A stretch of DNA of 64,000 nt from CAYYFX01 sp046330135 (GTDB lineage Bacteria; ARS69): contig JAXLTI010000004.1 of assembly GCA_046330135.1 (NCBI GenBank), positions 496,001 through 560,000 on the forward strand, written 5' to 3'. The translations under genes and the position numbers were made by a program. Under the pieces are notes generated by a model. The model saw only the letters and a list, made by a program, of their open reading frames with translations, had not been told where the DNA came from and ran no database searches. Shown one piece after another: positions 23,998 through 32,629 of this stretch. Each line of letters starts with the position of its first letter. The first letter of the stretch is position 1.

Positions 23998-24813
23998 ATG
24001 CGATCCGTTTCCGTGAAGATCTTGACGATGTTCCTGGCGGCGACGACCTTGTCGCTCGCTGCTTCGCCCGCGCCGGCCTCGGCGCAGGCCGGGGTCTCGG
24101 CGCAGGCCGCCGCGCCCGCGCAGTCCGCGACACCGGCGCAGGTCGCGCCGCCTCAGGCCGCGGCGCCGGCGGCGATTCCGAGCCCCGCGGATCCCCTCTC
24201 GCCGCTCGACTTCCTGATCGGGGACTGGCAAGGGGAAGGCGGGGGGACGCCCGGCCGGGGCGCCGGGCCGTTCACGTTCGCGCGCAGCTTGCAGGATCGC
24301 GTCATCGTGCGGACGAGCTCCGCCGAGTATCCGGGAACGCCGGGAAGGCCGGCCGCGCACCACGACGACCTGATGGTGATCTACGTGGGCGAGGGCGGCG
24401 AGATCCGCGCGGACTATTACGACAGCGAAGGCCACGTCATCCGGTACGGCGTGACGATCACGCCGGGCAAGGAAGCGGTGTTCGCCGGCGACGCGCTCGG
24501 CGGCACGTCGCGGTTCCGGCTGACGTACACGCTGCAGGACGACGGCGCGCTGAAGGGTCGCTTCGAGATGGGCTTCCCCGATCAGCCCTCCGAGATCTAC
24601 ACGGAGTACCTGTCGTGGACCGCACGAAGAGTGACGAAGCCCGCAGCGGGGGCGGCGGCCGCTTCGACGAAGGCGCCCGCGAGCCCGCCGGCCGTCGCGC
24701 CGAAGGGCGCGGCGAAGGCGGCGCCCAAGCCGGCGACGAAGGGAACGCCGAAGCCGCCTTCGAAGGCGACACCTGCGCCTTCGCCGAGCGCCGGCGCGAA
24801 GACGAGCGGATGA
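23998..24813 (+). CDS. Secreted protein with lipocalin-like core and Ala/Lys/Pro-rich tail
   Basis: 271 residues. A signal peptide of about 30 residues ends at ASA|Q, then an Ala/Gln/Pro-rich linker leads to a core beginning LSPLDFLIGDWQGEGGG and containing a stretch with VIVRTSSAEY and LMVIYVGEGGEIRADYYDSEGH, resembling small lipocalin/DUF1579-like domains. The last about 60 residues (from about 212) are Ala/Lys/Pro-rich, reminiscent of histone H1-like low-complexity tails. The gene ends in a 4-base overlap with the methyltransferase after it. Confidence 0.6.
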   Translation: MRSVSVKILTMFLAATTLSLAASPAPASAQAGVSAQAAAPAQSATPAQVAPPQAAAPAAIPSPADPLSPLDFLIGDWQGEGGGTPGRGAGPFTFARSLQDRVIVRTSSAEYPGTPGRPAAHHDDLMVIYVGEGGEIRADYYDSEGHVIRYGVTITPGKEAVFAGDALGGTSRFRLTYTLQDDGALKGRFEMGFPDQPSEIYTEYLSWTARRVTKPAAGAAAASTKAPASPPAVAPKGAAKAAPKPATKGTPKPPSKATPAPSPSAGAKTSG

Positions 24814-25613
24814 GCGAGAGCCCCGCCGACCCCACGAAGCGGTTCTCGGATCGCGTGGAGAACTACGTCAAGTACCGGCCGCGCTACCCGCGCGAGGTGC
24901 TGGACGCGCTTCGGACGGAGTGCGGGCTCACTCCGTCGTCGGTCATCGCGGACGTCGGCTCCGGCACGGGCATCCTCACGGAGATGCTCCTCGCGAACGG
25001 CAACGTGGTGTTCGCGGTGGAGCCGAACGCGGACATGCGCGAGGCGGCGGAGCGCTCGCTCGCCGGCCGGTCGAGCTTCCGGAGCGTAGCGGGGCGCGCG
25101 GAGGCCACCACGCTGGGGGACTCGAGCGTGGACATCGTCACGGCCGGCCAGGCCTTCCACTGGTTCGAGAGGGACGCTGCGCGGCGCGAGTTCATCCGCA
25201 TCCTCCGTCCCGGCGGCTGGGTGGCGCTCGTGTGGAACGAGCGCGAAGCCGACGCCACGCCTTTTCTGGTGGCGTACGAGGAGCTGCTGCGTCGTCACTC
25301 GCCGGACTACCTCGCGGTGGATCACCGCCAGATCGACGAGGAGGTGCTGGACGCCTTCTTCGGCGCGGGGGGCTATCGCTCGAAGGCCTTCCGCAACCGG
25401 CAGGACTTCGACTACGAGGGACTGGAGGGTCGGCTCCTCTCGTCGTCGTACGCGCCGATGCCCGGCCATCCGAATCACGCACCGATGCTGAAGGACCTCG
25501 CGGCGATGTTCCGGACCCACGCGCGGGACGGCCGCGTGACCTTCGAGTACCGGACGATCCTCTTCTACGGCCGACTGGCGAAGGCGGGCGCGGACGAGCG
25601 GCCGCGGCGATGA
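24810..25613 (+). CDS. Class I SAM-dependent methyltransferase
   Basis: A 267-residue methyltransferase (Methyltransf_11/25 type). The start KRFSDRVENYVKYRPRYP is typical of one common subgroup, motif I is VIADVGSGTGILTEMLL (about 47-63), and the AFHWFERDAARREFIRILRPGGWVALVW block follows. Substrate unknown. ATG overlaps the previous stop (ATGA), and the stop overlaps the next ATG, so it is the second gene of a coupled series running to 29687. Confidence 0.87.
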   Translation: MSESPADPTKRFSDRVENYVKYRPRYPREVLDALRTECGLTPSSVIADVGSGTGILTEMLLANGNVVFAVEPNADMREAAERSLAGRSSFRSVAGRAEATTLGDSSVDIVTAGQAFHWFERDAARREFIRILRPGGWVALVWNEREADATPFLVAYEELLRRHSPDYLAVDHRQIDEEVLDAFFGAGGYRSKAFRNRQDFDYEGLEGRLLSSSYAPMPGHPNHAPMLKDLAAMFRTHARDGRVTFEYRTILFYGRLAKAGADERPRR

Positions 25614-26338
25614 AGGGCTACGGCGCGGATCTCGCGCTCGTTCACGAGATCGGGTTCACCTCCCTCGCGCGCGACGCGGCCGAGCTGCTCGTGCGTCGAC
25701 TGCGCGCGGCGGGCATCCGGGAAGGCCTGGTCGTGGACGTCGGCTGCGGGGGCGGGACGTTCGCCGCCGCGCTCGTGGACGCGGGGTATCGAGTCCTCGG
25801 CCTCGACGTGTCGCCGTCCATGATCCGTCTCGCGCGCCGGCGTGAGCCGCGAGCCACCTTCCGCGTGGGGTCGTTCCGCGGCGCGAAGCTCCCGGCGTGC
25901 GTGGCGGTCGCGGCCGTGGGGGAGGGGCTGAGCTATCTCTTCGACCCGCGAGTGGACGCCGCGGCCGTGGATGCCTTCCTCGCGCGGGCGCACGCGGCGC
26001 TCGCGCCGAACGGCCTCCTGATGTTCGACATCGTGGAAACGATGCCGCGCCCCGAGGCGCGCCACGCCTTCGTCGAAGCGGACGATGCGCTCTGGGCGGT
26101 GCTGCTCCGCGTGCGGGATGAGAACGGCACTGGGATCGTGCGGCGCGAGATCACGACTTTCCGAAAGGTCGGCGCCACGTATCGCCGGACCGTGGAGGTG
26201 CATCGCCAGAGACGGTATTCTCGGGCGAAGATCCTCCGGTCGCTCCGCCGGCTCGGGTTTGCCGCGCGCGTGGTCCGCGGCTACGGGAAGGCGCGCTTCC
26301 GGAAGGGGCACGTGGGCTTCGTGGCGAGGAAGACATGA
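25610..26338 (+). CDS. Class I SAM-dependent methyltransferase
   Basis: A 242-residue methyltransferase distinct from the one before it. Motif I is VVDVGCGGGTFAAALVDAGY (about 41-60), then VLGLDVSPSMIRLARRREP, and AALAPNGLLMFDIVE as motif III-like strand. Its N-terminus (YGADLALVHEIGFTSLARDAAELLVRRLR) is typical of a small-molecule subgroup. ATGA overlap with the previous gene and again with the VOC gene after it. Confidence 0.85.
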   Translation: MKGYGADLALVHEIGFTSLARDAAELLVRRLRAAGIREGLVVDVGCGGGTFAAALVDAGYRVLGLDVSPSMIRLARRREPRATFRVGSFRGAKLPACVAVAAVGEGLSYLFDPRVDAAAVDAFLARAHAALAPNGLLMFDIVETMPRPEARHAFVEADDALWAVLLRVRDENGTGIVRREITTFRKVGATYRRTVEVHRQRRYSRAKILRSLRRLGFAARVVRGYGKARFRKGHVGFVARKT

Positions 26339-26820
26339 CTTCGATCGATGGCCGCGTCGACATCGGGCACGTGCATCTCAAGGTGGCCGACCTCGATCGC
26401 GCCCTGCGCTTCTACTGCGACGTGCTCGGGTTCGCGCTCGTGCAGAAGATGGGCCGCCAGGCCGCGTTCGTGAGCGCCGGCGGGTACCACCACCACATCG
26501 GGCTCAACACCTGGGAGAGCCAGGGCGGATCCCCGCCGCCTCCGGGCAGCACGGGTCTCTACCACATCGCGATCCGCTACCCGGATCGCGCCACGCTCGC
26601 CGACGCGCTCCGGCGCCTCGAGAGCGCCGGCATCTCCCTGGACGGCGCGGCGGATCACGGCGTAAGCGAAGCGCTGTACCTCCGCGACCCCGACGACAAC
26701 GGCGTGGAGCTGTACCGGGACCGGCCCCGCTCGGAGTGGCCCCGCACTCCCGACGGCGCGCTCGCGATGGTCGTGGAGCCGCTGGACTTGAACAGCCTTC
26801 GTGCGGAGGCCAAGACGTGA
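26335..26820 (+). CDS. VOC-family protein, CatE-like
   Basis: A 161-residue vicinal-oxygen-chelate protein. It has IGHVHLKVADLDRALRFYCDVLGF (first metal-ligand His near residue 12), GYHHHIGLNTW, a middle GLYHIAIRYPDRATLADALRRLE (second His) and RDPDDNGVELYRDR with a Glu ligand near the end. The pattern matches extradiol-dioxygenase-like CatE/glyoxalase proteins; the metal ligands look intact, so it may be an active dioxygenase or lyase, but the substrate is unknown. Confidence 0.85.
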   Translation: MTSIDGRVDIGHVHLKVADLDRALRFYCDVLGFALVQKMGRQAAFVSAGGYHHHIGLNTWESQGGSPPPPGSTGLYHIAIRYPDRATLADALRRLESAGISLDGAADHGVSEALYLRDPDDNGVELYRDRPRSEWPRTPDGALAMVVEPLDLNSLRAEAKT

Positions 26821-27191
26821 TTCGCGGCGGGATGCCCACGATTTTCGTCAACGACATGAGCCGCGCGGTGGAGTTCTACTGCGGCGCGCTCGGCCTCACG
26901 CTGAAGCAGCGGTGGGGCGATCACTTCGCCGCCATCGACGCGGGAGACGGCCTGCTGCTGGGCCTCCATCCCGCGAGCCCCACTGCGCCGCCTCCCGGCA
27001 CGAGCGGCTCGATCCAGATCGGATTGAACGTCGCCGCAAAGCTGGACGACGTCGTCGGGCAGCTGCGCTCGCGCGGCGTGCAGTTCCGCGGCCCGATCGT
27101 GGACGATCCGGAGGGCGGCGTGCGGATCGCTTTTTTCCGCGACCCCGACGGCAACGATCTCTACCTGTGCGAGGTCACGCACGCCTGGTGA
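26817..27191 (+). CDS. VOC-family protein, glyoxalase-like
   Basis: A 124-residue single VOC domain: TIFVNDMSRAVEFYCGALGLTLKQRW at the N-terminus, GTSGSIQIGLNVA in the middle, and a closing FFRDPDGNDLYLCEV. The position where a first metal-ligand His is usual reads Phe/Val, so it may be a binding protein (such as antibiotic-resistance-type VOC) instead of a metal enzyme. It is GTGA-coupled to the VOC gene before it. Confidence 0.78.
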   Translation: MIRGGMPTIFVNDMSRAVEFYCGALGLTLKQRWGDHFAAIDAGDGLLLGLHPASPTAPPPGTSGSIQIGLNVAAKLDDVVGQLRSRGVQFRGPIVDDPEGGVRIAFFRDPDGNDLYLCEVTHAW

Positions 27192-27201
27192 CGGGAGATC
27201 C

Positions 27202-27732
27202 GTGAGGCTCGAGCTCTCGCGATGCGTCGTTCGGTCCTGGCGCGCGGAGGACGCGCCGTCGATCGCGCCGCTCGCGAACAACCGGCTCGTCTGGATCAAT
27301 CTTCGCGATGCCTTTCCGCATCCCTACACCCTCGCCGACGCCGAGGCATTCATCCGCGCGGCGCTCGCCCTGTCTCCGCCCACGCGATTCGCGATCGACG
27401 TGGACGGGCGGGCGGTCGGCAGCATCGGGCTCTCGCTGCACACGGACGTGGAGCGCGTGTCGGCGGAGATCGGCTACTGGCTGGGGGAGCCCTACTGGGG
27501 CCGCGGCATCATGACCGAAGCGGTCGTCGCCGTGACGGAGCACGCGATCCGCGCGCATGCTCTCACGCGCGTCTTCGCGGTGCCCTACGAGTGGAACCCC
27601 GCGTCGTTCCGCGTGCTCGAGAAGGCGGGCTACGCGTGCGAGGCACGGATGCGCCGGAGCGCGATCAAGGACGGGAAGGTCATCGACCAGCGGCTCTACG
27701 CGTTCGTTCCCGAGCCCGTCGCGGCGAAGTGA
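27202..27732 (+). CDS. GNAT N-acetyltransferase, RimJ/RimL type
   Basis: 176 residues. It begins RLELSRCVVRSWRAEDAPSIA, then has EIGYWLGEPYWGRGIMTEAVVAVTE (acetyl-CoA motif WGRGIMTEA, about residues 96-104) and NPASFRVLEKAGYACEARMR, features of RimJ-like enzymes; the gate EIGYWLGEPYWGRG is strongly conserved in this group. GTG start 10 bases after the VOC stop. The stop overlaps the GTG of the TMTC-like gene. Confidence 0.87.
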   Translation: MRLELSRCVVRSWRAEDAPSIAPLANNRLVWINLRDAFPHPYTLADAEAFIRAALALSPPTRFAIDVDGRAVGSIGLSLHTDVERVSAEIGYWLGEPYWGRGIMTEAVVAVTEHAIRAHALTRVFAVPYEWNPASFRVLEKAGYACEARMRRSAIKDGKVIDQRLYAFVPEPVAAK

Positions 27733-29687
27733 AGCGCCGCGCCGTCGAGCCGCGGCCCCGTTCGGGCGACGCCGCGCTGCCGCCCCCGGCAGGCGCGCCC
27801 GTCCGATCGGTGCGCATCGCGACGCTCGCTCTCGTGGCGCTCGTGCTGCTCGTGTTCGCCCGGACGGTCGGCTTCGCGCTGACCACCTGGGACGACGACG
27901 TCAACGTCACGCGCAATCCGCTGCTGAGCCCGCCGCTGGCCGCGCACGTCGCGGCGATCTGGCGCGCGCCTTACGCCGGGCTGTACGTTCCCGTGACGTA
28001 CACGGTCTTCGCGCTCGAGAGCGCCGCATCGCGGCTTCTCGGCGGCGCGGACGCCGCGCCCGACGCGCGCATCTTCCATCTCGGGAACCTGATCCTGCAC
28101 GTGGCCTGCGTGCTCCTCGTCTTCCGTCTGCTGCGGACGTGGGTGCGCGACGAGACGGCGGCCTTCCTGGGCGCCGCGCTCTTCGCCGTCCATCCCGTGC
28201 AGGTGGAGACGGTGGCGTGGGTGACGGAGACGAAGGGGCTGCTCGCCACGGTTTTCGCGCTCGCGGCTCTGGACCTCTGGACGGGAGCCCCGGCGGCCGC
28301 CTCGGGCGGGATCGACGCCCGCGCGCCTCTCCGGCGCCGCGCCATCGCGACCGTCTTCTACGTGCTCGCCATCCTCGCGAAGCCGGCTGCGGTCGTCGTT
28401 CCGCTCGTGGCCTTCGCGGCGGACGTGGGCGTGCATCGACGTTCTCCACGGGCGAGCGCGCTGCGCCTCCTGCCGTGGCTCGTGCTCGCGGGGGCCGCGA
28501 TCGTCCTCACCAAGGCGCAGCAGCCGGATCGGCTCGCGGGCGCGGCCGCTACGCTTGCGGCCCGGCCCCTGGTGGCGCTGGATGCGCTCGCGTTCTACAC
28601 CGGGAAGCTCGTGTGGCCCGCCCGCCTCGCGATCGACTACGGACGGACGCCCGCCCGCGCGCTCGCGAGCGGCGCGATCTACTGGACCTGGCTCGCGCCC
28701 GCGGCGGTCGTCGCGGCGCTTCTCCGTGCGCGCTCGCGACATCTCACGACGGCCGCCGCGATCGTCGCCGCGTGGCTCGGTCCGGTGCTCGGGCTCGTGC
28801 CGTTCGCGCAGCAGTACACGTCCACGGTGGCGGATCGGTATCTGTATCCGGCGATGCTCGGCGTCGCGCTCGCCGTCGCGTCCGCTCTCGCGGCGCGGCG
28901 AAACGTTCCGCTGCGGATCGGAGCGGCGGCCCTCGTGGCGATCCTGGCGGCGGCGAGCTTCGCGCAGTCCTCGCGATGGCGAACGAGCGACGCGCTCTAT
29001 CGCCAGGCGCTCTCCGTGAACCCCAAGAGCGCGGCCGCGCACTCGAATCTCGCGAGCCTCCTCCTCGCGGACGGACGGGTGGAGGAGGCGCTCTCGCATT
29101 TCGACGGAGCGCTCTCGTCGAATCCCGGTTACGTGCCGGCGCTCGTCGGGAAGGGCAACGCGCTCGTCGCGGCGGGACGGCTTCCCGAGGCGATTCCCGC
29201 GCTGGAGGAGGCCGTGCGTCTCGCGCCTTCCTTCGCGGAAGCGCACGCGCATCTCGCCGCGGCCTTGGCGTCCGCCGGCCGCGACGATGAAGCGGTCCAG
29301 CACCTCGAGACCGCTCGGCGCCTGCGCCCGGACGACCCCGATGTGAACTGCAACCTCGGCGCGTACTTCCTCTCGCGCGGCGACGTCGACCGCGCGGAGC
29401 AGAACCTGCGCCGAGCCGTCGCTGCGGACCCGAGGTTCGCGGAGGCGCACTACCAGCTCGGGACGTGCCTTTGGACCCGCGGCGAACTGGACGGCGCGCT
29501 CGCTCAGTACCGCACGGCGATCCGCCTCGACCCCGGCCACTTCGAAGCGCTCCGCGACACCGGCAAGCTCCTCTTCAACCGCGGAGACCGGAAAGCGGCC
29601 GCGGACCTCTGGCGTCGCGCGGCGCAGCTCCGGCCCGACGACGAGGAGGTCCGCCGTTGTCTCGCGCAGCTCGAGGCGGGATCCTAG
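27729..29687 (+). CDS. TMTC-like membrane protein with C-terminal TPR repeats
   Basis: 652 residues. About 9-11 hydrophobic helices occupy residues 25-420. The motif TTWDDDVNVTRNPLL (about 53-67) matches the WDD-containing loop 1 of GT-C-type TMTC/protein-O-mannosyltransferase-like enzymes, and HPVQVETVAWVTETKGLLAT (about 156-175) and VADRYLYPAMLG are further signatures. Residues about 430-652 are five or six TPR units such as AAHSNLASLLLADGRVEEALSHFDGAL. In animals TMTCs O-mannosylate cadherins; for bacterial homologues the sugar and target are not defined. GTG start, GTGA overlap. Confidence 0.75.
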   Translation: MKRRAVEPRPRSGDAALPPPAGAPVRSVRIATLALVALVLLVFARTVGFALTTWDDDVNVTRNPLLSPPLAAHVAAIWRAPYAGLYVPVTYTVFALESAASRLLGGADAAPDARIFHLGNLILHVACVLLVFRLLRTWVRDETAAFLGAALFAVHPVQVETVAWVTETKGLLATVFALAALDLWTGAPAAASGGIDARAPLRRRAIATVFYVLAILAKPAAVVVPLVAFAADVGVHRRSPRASALRLLPWLVLAGAAIVLTKAQQPDRLAGAAATLAARPLVALDALAFYTGKLVWPARLAIDYGRTPARALASGAIYWTWLAPAAVVAALLRARSRHLTTAAAIVAAWLGPVLGLVPFAQQYTSTVADRYLYPAMLGVALAVASALAARRNVPLRIGAAALVAILAAASFAQSSRWRTSDALYRQALSVNPKSAAAHSNLASLLLADGRVEEALSHFDGALSSNPGYVPALVGKGNALVAAGRLPEAIPALEEAVRLAPSFAEAHAHLAAALASAGRDDEAVQHLETARRLRPDDPDVNCNLGAYFLSRGDVDRAEQNLRRAVAADPRFAEAHYQLGTCLWTRGELDGALAQYRTAIRLDPGHFEALRDTGKLLFNRGDRKAAADLWRRAAQLRPDDEEVRRCLAQLEAGS

Positions 29688-29724
29688 GCGCGTGTGCTGC
29701 AGGCTGCGCCCGGAACCGACGCAG

Positions 29725-30528
29725 TCACCGTGTCGGGACCTCCATCGGGAGATGGAGAGATGCGCGGAGGTCGCCCAAGGGAACCGGGTGCCGGGCGTCG
29801 TGGACGACCAGGCTGTCGCCCGTGCTGATCTCCGAGAGCCGGACCAGGGTGTCTGCGAGGGCATGCCGAAGGGGCACCGCGGCACAATCACCGAAGTGCT
29901 TCACGATGTAGCCAGATCCAAAGGCGAAGATGCCGCCGTGTGCCACGATCTCGTCGAGATTGCGGGCCTCAGCGGGGCGTGAGTGAGGGGGTGAGGTCGG
30001 AGGTACGGCGAAGGTCCACACGGGATCGAAGCGCCCGAGCGCGAATTCGAACGATTCCTCAAACGGCGCGTCGGGTAGGGCGACGTAAACAACCATGAGA
30101 CCGCTGCCGACGGAGCGGGCGGAGGACACTGCCGGCGAGGATGCAAAGATCAGGCGAGCTGCCTCGAGCGCGTCCGCCTTCGTACCGGCAGCGTTGATGG
30201 CTTCGATTGCGCGTGCGCGAAGAGGCCCCCTCGCGGCTTCCATCTCGCGGAGGGGGCCCCGGATCGACGCCAGTCGGCTCGTATCCGGGGGAGCGCTGGG
30301 AAGCGCGGCGGTGGGACAGAAGGGATAGCCGTTCAGCGTGAGAACGCCGCCCTCCCAGGTCCACGTGAATGGGGGCGAGAGCTCGTGGCCGTACGCGTAC
30401 ACCGTCGCTCGGACGTTCAGCGTGTCCAGTGTCGCCGGCTGCGCGAACGCAGCCGATCCCAGCGCCAACACGACGGCCAATGTCAGCGGCGTGATACGGC
30501 GCGCGACACCACCGCAGGCTCTGATCAT
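29725..30528 (-). CDS. Secreted protein of unknown function
   Basis: 267 residues with a clear signal peptide (ITPLTLAVVLALGSAAFAQ, cleavage about residue 28). The mature part has TVYAYGHELSPPFTWTWEGGVLTLNGYPFCPT followed by a helical and a beta-rich part. No recognisable catalytic motif. The start ATG at 30528 is inferred from the signal peptide, ignoring the upstream in-frame extension. It lies 16 bases after the ICMT-like gene on the same strand and convergent to the TMTC-like gene 37 bases away. Confidence 0.6.
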   Translation of the reverse strand: MIRACGGVARRITPLTLAVVLALGSAAFAQPATLDTLNVRATVYAYGHELSPPFTWTWEGGVLTLNGYPFCPTAALPSAPPDTSRLASIRGPLREMEAARGPLRARAIEAINAAGTKADALEAARLIFASSPAVSSARSVGSGLMVVYVALPDAPFEESFEFALGRFDPVWTFAVPPTSPPHSRPAEARNLDEIVAHGGIFAFGSGYIVKHFGDCAAVPLRHALADTLVRLSEISTGDSLVVHDARHPVPLGDLRASLHLPMEVPTR

Positions 30529-30544
30529 CCGCCCGACTATCCCT

Positions 30545-31351
30545 TCAACTCGAGCGGTCGTCGAGCCGTCGGGTCTTCTTGAGGAACCGCGTGACGGCGT
30601 ACGCGACGAGCAGCGCGGCCCAAGCGACGAGCACGCCGCGCAGCGAGGGCCACACGCCGGGCTGACCACGCCAAACGATGCTCTCCTCGGCGAAGAGGAC
30701 CAGCGCTGCCGTGGGCCACGCGAAGAGCTGGCCGTATTCCTTGCGGATGACGCGCTTGCCGTCGAAGCGCGTGCTGCGCAGCGTCTCGCCGATGCCGCGG
30801 AGCGACGGGATGAACCGCGGCACGCGCCGGCAGTAGTCCTCGTACGCGGCGCCGAAGCGGCCGCGCAGGAAATCCTCCTCGGCGCGCACGATGGCCACGT
30901 ACGCCAAGACGAAGAACGGGAACCCCACGAGCCAGCCGCCCGGCGAGCTCAGGATGACGAAGAGGCCGAGGTAGACGAGCAGGTTGCCTACGTAGAGGGG
31001 ATTGCGGCAGTGCGCGAAGAGACCTTCCTGCACCAGCTCGTCCGCGTGGACCTTGCGGTCCTTGCCGCCGCGCGGCACGTACGCGAGCCCGATCACGAGC
31101 GCGCGCACCGCCTGCCCGGCCGCGGCGATGGCCAGTCCGAGCGCGTCGAGCCACACGTCGGCGGAGGGTCGGCCGAGCCACGGACGGGGTGGGGAAAGGA
31201 GCGCCGTGCCGAGAAAGACGAGCGGGAAGAGCCAGTTGCGATGTCCGAAGAAGAAGCGCCCCGCCGCGACGCCGATGTCGGGCCGCCCCGGCGCCCCATC
31301 GCCCGCTCGTCGCGCCGCCGCGGATGTCCCTTCGCGCTCGGGAACGGTCAC
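30545..31351 (-). CDS. ICMT-like membrane methyltransferase
   Basis: 268 residues with about six hydrophobic segments. The isoprenylcysteine/phospholipid methyltransferase region is clear: LVQEGLFAHCRNPLYVGNLLVYLG (the (R/H)NPxYxGN variant of the SAM-binding motif) and, after two helices, RAEEDFLRGRFGAAYEDYCRRVPRFIPS. A C-terminal hydrophobic pair extends beyond the domain. GTG start at 31351 overlaps the stop of the DAHP synthase gene (GTGA), so the two are coupled. Substrate unknown. Confidence 0.82.
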   Translation of the reverse strand: MTVPEREGTSAAARRAGDGAPGRPDIGVAAGRFFFGHRNWLFPLVFLGTALLSPPRPWLGRPSADVWLDALGLAIAAAGQAVRALVIGLAYVPRGGKDRKVHADELVQEGLFAHCRNPLYVGNLLVYLGLFVILSSPGGWLVGFPFFVLAYVAIVRAEEDFLRGRFGAAYEDYCRRVPRFIPSLRGIGETLRSTRFDGKRVIRKEYGQLFAWPTAALVLFAEESIVWRGQPGVWPSLRGVLVAWAALLVAYAVTRFLKKTRRLDDRSS

Positions 31352-32472
31352 TTCATCGCCACGCGCCGGCCGGCGGCGCGACGTTTCCGCGGCTTCTTCG
31401 CCGATGCCTCGCCGAGACCGAGATCGCGCAGCAGCTTGCGGAAGCCGTCGAGGTCCAGCTGCTGGAAGCCGTCCGAGAGCGCCTGATCGGGATACGGGTG
31501 GATCTCGATCATCAGCCCGTTCGCGCCCGCAGCCAGCGCCGCGCGCCCGCACGGCAGCAGGATGTCCTTGCGCCCGAGCGCGTGGCTCAGGTCCACGATG
31601 ACCGGCAAGGACGTCTCCTTCTGGAGCAGCGGAATCGCGGAGATGTCCAGCGTGTTGCGCGTCCAAGGCTCGAACGTGCGGATCCCGCGCTCGCACAGCA
31701 CCACCGCGTCGTTGCCCTCGGACAGGATGTACTCGGCGGAAAGGAGCAGCTCGTCGAGCGTGGCCATGAAGCCGCGCTTCAACAGAACGGGCTTGCGAAG
31801 TCGCCCGACCGCCTTCAAGAGCTCCGTGTTGTACATGTTCCTCGCGCCCACCTGCAGCATGTCGGTGTGCGCCGCCACGACGTCCAGCGTGGAGACGTCC
31901 AGCACCTCGGTGACGGTGGGCAGCTCGTAGCGCTCTGCGGTGTCGCGCAGGATACGCAGCCCTTCCTCGCGCAGACCCTGGAACGCGTACGGGCTGGTGC
32001 GCGGCTTGAACGCGCCTGCGCGGAGGACCTTCGGCCCCGGAACGAGCGAGAGCGCGCGCCCCACCTCGTCCATCTGCTCCGGAGTCTCCACCGAGCACGG
32101 CCCCGCGAAGAGTACGCTCGCGCCGGCACCGATCGCCACGTTGCCCACGCGGATGCCCTCGGGCGGCACGAGATCGCGCCGGGTCACGCGCAGCGAGCGC
32201 CGCCGCTCCCGATCCTGGATGTCGAGCGAAGCGCGGAAGATCGCCGTGAAGATCTCGCGGATCTCGGAGGGCGCGAAGGCTCCCCCGCCCACCGCGGTGA
32301 GGCGCTCGAGCATCTCTTCTTCTCGGGAGGGGTCGTAGCCGTCGAGACCCGTGGAGCGCTTCAGCGCGGCGATCTGCAGGACGAGATCGGCGCGCCGCTG
32401 GATGAGCGCGAGGATCTCCTGATTGAGCCGGTCGATCTCCCGCCGGAGCGAGCCGAGCGATCTTTCCGCCAT
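31348..32472 (-). CDS. aroF: Bifunctional chorismate mutase / 3-deoxy-7-phosphoheptulonate synthase
   Basis: 374 residues fusing two shikimate-pathway modules. Residues about 1-85 are an AroQ chorismate mutase (LRREIDRLNQEILALIQRRADL, then LQIAALKRS). The rest is a class I-beta DAHP synthase making DAHP from erythrose 4-phosphate and PEP: AGPCSVETPEQM, VLRAGAFKPRTSPYAFQG, ARNMYNTELLKAVG, VLLKRGF and HALGRKD..PCGRAALAAGANGLMIEIHP. This AroQ-AroF order is common and the mutase often gives chorismate/prephenate feedback control. ATG 32472 with GGGGAGATC upstream. The C-terminal tail is basic. Confidence 0.92.
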   Translation of the reverse strand: MAERSLGSLRREIDRLNQEILALIQRRADLVLQIAALKRSTGLDGYDPSREEEMLERLTAVGGGAFAPSEIREIFTAIFRASLDIQDRERRRSLRVTRRDLVPPEGIRVGNVAIGAGASVLFAGPCSVETPEQMDEVGRALSLVPGPKVLRAGAFKPRTSPYAFQGLREEGLRILRDTAERYELPTVTEVLDVSTLDVVAAHTDMLQVGARNMYNTELLKAVGRLRKPVLLKRGFMATLDELLLSAEYILSEGNDAVVLCERGIRTFEPWTRNTLDISAIPLLQKETSLPVIVDLSHALGRKDILLPCGRAALAAGANGLMIEIHPYPDQALSDGFQQLDLDGFRKLLRDLGLGEASAKKPRKRRAAGRRVAMK

Positions 32473-32629
32473 GATCTCCCCGCTGCGGAGTGCGCAGGGG
32501 AAGGATCGTACCCGGTCCCGTGGGGGAAGGCCAGACGACCGAGGCGGAGCGGCGCCCCGCGCGGAGATGCACGCCGCAGCGGGCGGCAAGTTCGGCGGCG
32601 CCGGGGCGTGATGCCGTGGAGGTCGCGCG

